From contig DCGG01000072.1 in NCBI GenBank assembly GCA_002315455.1, forward strand, positions 1,018 through 14,302: a stretch of 13,285 bases of DNA, in the 5' to 3' direction. Shown piece after piece: positions 12,553-13,285 of the stretch. The number at the start of each line of letters is the position of its first letter. Position 1 is the stretch's first letter. The stretch is from Lentisphaeria bacterium UBA1784 (lineage in GTDB: Bacteria > Verrucomicrobiota > Lentisphaeria > Victivallales > Victivallaceae). A program made the position numbers and the translations under genes. Under the pieces are notes generated by a model. It had not been told where the DNA came from, made no database searches, and worked only from the letters and a program-made list of their open reading frames with translations.

Positions 12553-13285
12553 ATGGTTCAAGTCGAAAAACGCTACGAAATCGCTTCTGCGATCTACCGC
12601 GAAGCCGGGATCGATACCGAAAAAGTCCTCGCCCGTCTGGACGGCATGCCTTTGAGCCTCCACGCGTGGCAGGGCGACGACGTGAAAGGCTTCGAGGGCA
12701 GCGCCCACGCCCTCACCGGCGGCTGTCAGGTCACCGGAAACTATCCCGGATGCGCCCGCACCTCCGAGGAACTCCGGGCGGACCTCGACGTGGCCCTCAA
12801 ACTGCTTCCCGGCAAAAAACTCAGGGTCTGCCTGCAGGGACACGAGATGGATACCCTCCGCCCCGGTCAGGACCGGGATACGCTGGACGCCGGCAATTTC
12901 TCCGGATGGCTGGACTGGGCCGCCGACCGGAAACTGGGCATGGACATCGCCCCAGCCTACTACTCCCATCCGAAACTGGACCGGGGCCTCTCCCTCTCCC
13001 ATCCCGACAAGGCGATCCGCGACTTCTGGATTGAGCACGGACGGGCCTGCCGCCGCATCGGCGCCGCCTTCGCCCGCCGCCTCGGGACTCCCGCCGTCTG
13101 CAACGTGTGGGTCCCCGATGGCTACAAGGACCTCCCCGTTGACCGTCGCGCGCCCCGGGAGCGGCTTCTCGCCAGCCTCGATGCCACCTTCGCGGAAGCA
13201 ATCCCCGAAAGCGAGGTGCTGGACGCCGTGGAATCCAAACTCTTCGGCATCGGCGTGGAGTGCTACACCGTCGGCAGTCATGACT
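12553..13285 (+). CDS. rhaA: RhaA, L-rhamnose isomerase (C-terminal part beyond the window)
   Basis: 244 codons present of a family that is about 415-420 residues; the rest is cut by the window edge. RhaA converts L-rhamnose to L-rhamnulose in the cytoplasm, the first step of rhamnose catabolism. Conserved RhaA blocks are clear: SLHAWQGDDVKGFEG (about 35-50), LTGGCQVTGNYPGCARTSEELRADLD, LSHPDKAIRDFWIEHGRACRR, LGTPAVCNVWVPDGYKDLPVDR, and LDAVESKLFGIGVECYTVGS at the end. The Glu in GIGVE probably corresponds to the first metal ligand of the E. coli enzyme; the other ligands lie beyond the edge. One segment near residues 95-100 reads VCLQGHEMD where E. coli has LNLHAIYLE. The start is secure: AGGAG (12541-12545), 7 bases before ATG. 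Downstream rhamnose genes such as a kinase or aldolase are expected but not seen. Confidence 0.97.
   Translation, partial: MVQVEKRYEIASAIYREAGIDTEKVLARLDGMPLSLHAWQGDDVKGFEGSAHALTGGCQVTGNYPGCARTSEELRADLDVALKLLPGKKLRVCLQGHEMDTLRPGQDRDTLDAGNFSGWLDWAADRKLGMDIAPAYYSHPKLDRGLSLSHPDKAIRDFWIEHGRACRRIGAAFARRLGTPAVCNVWVPDGYKDLPVDRRAPRERLLASLDATFAEAIPESEVLDAVESKLFGIGVECYTVGSHD

Noticed and set aside
10401..13034. Plus-strand ORF of 877 residues crossing several genes
   Set aside because: It runs antisense to the secreted-protein and AraC-type genes, through AT-rich intergenic DNA and into rhaA in the wrong frame. RhaA and AraC motifs in other frames account for the coding.
12256..13281. Minus-strand ORF of 341 residues antisense to rhaA
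   Set aside because: The plus strand encodes a nearly co-linear L-rhamnose isomerase with an excellent ribosome binding site; the antisense frame has no start signal and no family motif.

Overview
The window suggests a GC-rich Gram-negative bacterium of the PVC group, most likely Lentisphaerae (Victivallis-like). This is inference. It rests on a lipoprotein-type secretin (so an outer membrane), on pseudopilins whose FTLIE segment follows Ser or Asp rather than Gly (a habit I associate with Lentisphaerae), and on a rhamnose catabolic gene next to an AraC-type regulator, as is common in gut saccharolytic species. No rRNA, tRNA, CRISPR array, insertion sequence or phage gene was seen.

Positions 1-11408, all on the minus strand, hold one long gene cluster. 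Read in the direction of transcription it contains: a secreted repeat protein of unknown function (11408-10482); a GspL-like protein (10402-9152); a GspM/PilO-like protein (9155-8484); a GspC-like protein (8487-7594); the secretin GspD (7506-5116); the ATPase GspE (5119-3524); the inner-membrane platform protein GspF (3522-2305); the major pseudopilin GspG (2308-1868); the minor pseudopilins GspH (1884-1162), GspI (1178-756) and GspJ (781-86); and the first 29-30 codons of GspK, cut by the window edge (89-1). Most junctions are ATGA/GTGA or longer overlaps, so this looks like a single translationally coupled operon for a type II secretion system (T2SS). The first four machinery genes follow the order of the type IV pilus pilMNOPQ block, and the remainder follows the classical gspEFGHIJK order. 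No prepilin peptidase (GspO) or pilotin gene lies in the window.

Positions 11409-11621 are an intergenic region with a leader inverted repeat and a possible terminator. Positions 11622-12401 (minus) encode an AraC-family regulator. It diverges from rhaA (L-rhamnose isomerase, plus, 12553 to the window end) across a 151-base AT-rich region carrying direct and inverted repeats and a perfect -10 hexamer. The likely story for this end is a rhamnose-responsive regulator controlling itself and rhaA.

The most unusual points are: the hybrid pilus/T2SS gene order; non-Gly processing sites in all four complete pseudopilins; a GspC-like protein whose homology-region domain is split by a Met/Gly/Arg/Asn-rich insert and which ends in NGGGGR repeats instead of a PDZ domain; an adjacent secreted protein with four divergent K-x-P-x-E helical repeats and the same kind of Gly/Met/Arg-rich segment; and a GspE with a shortened, DnaJ-like zinc finger. 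Several very long antisense ORFs are shadows produced by GC-rich codon usage.
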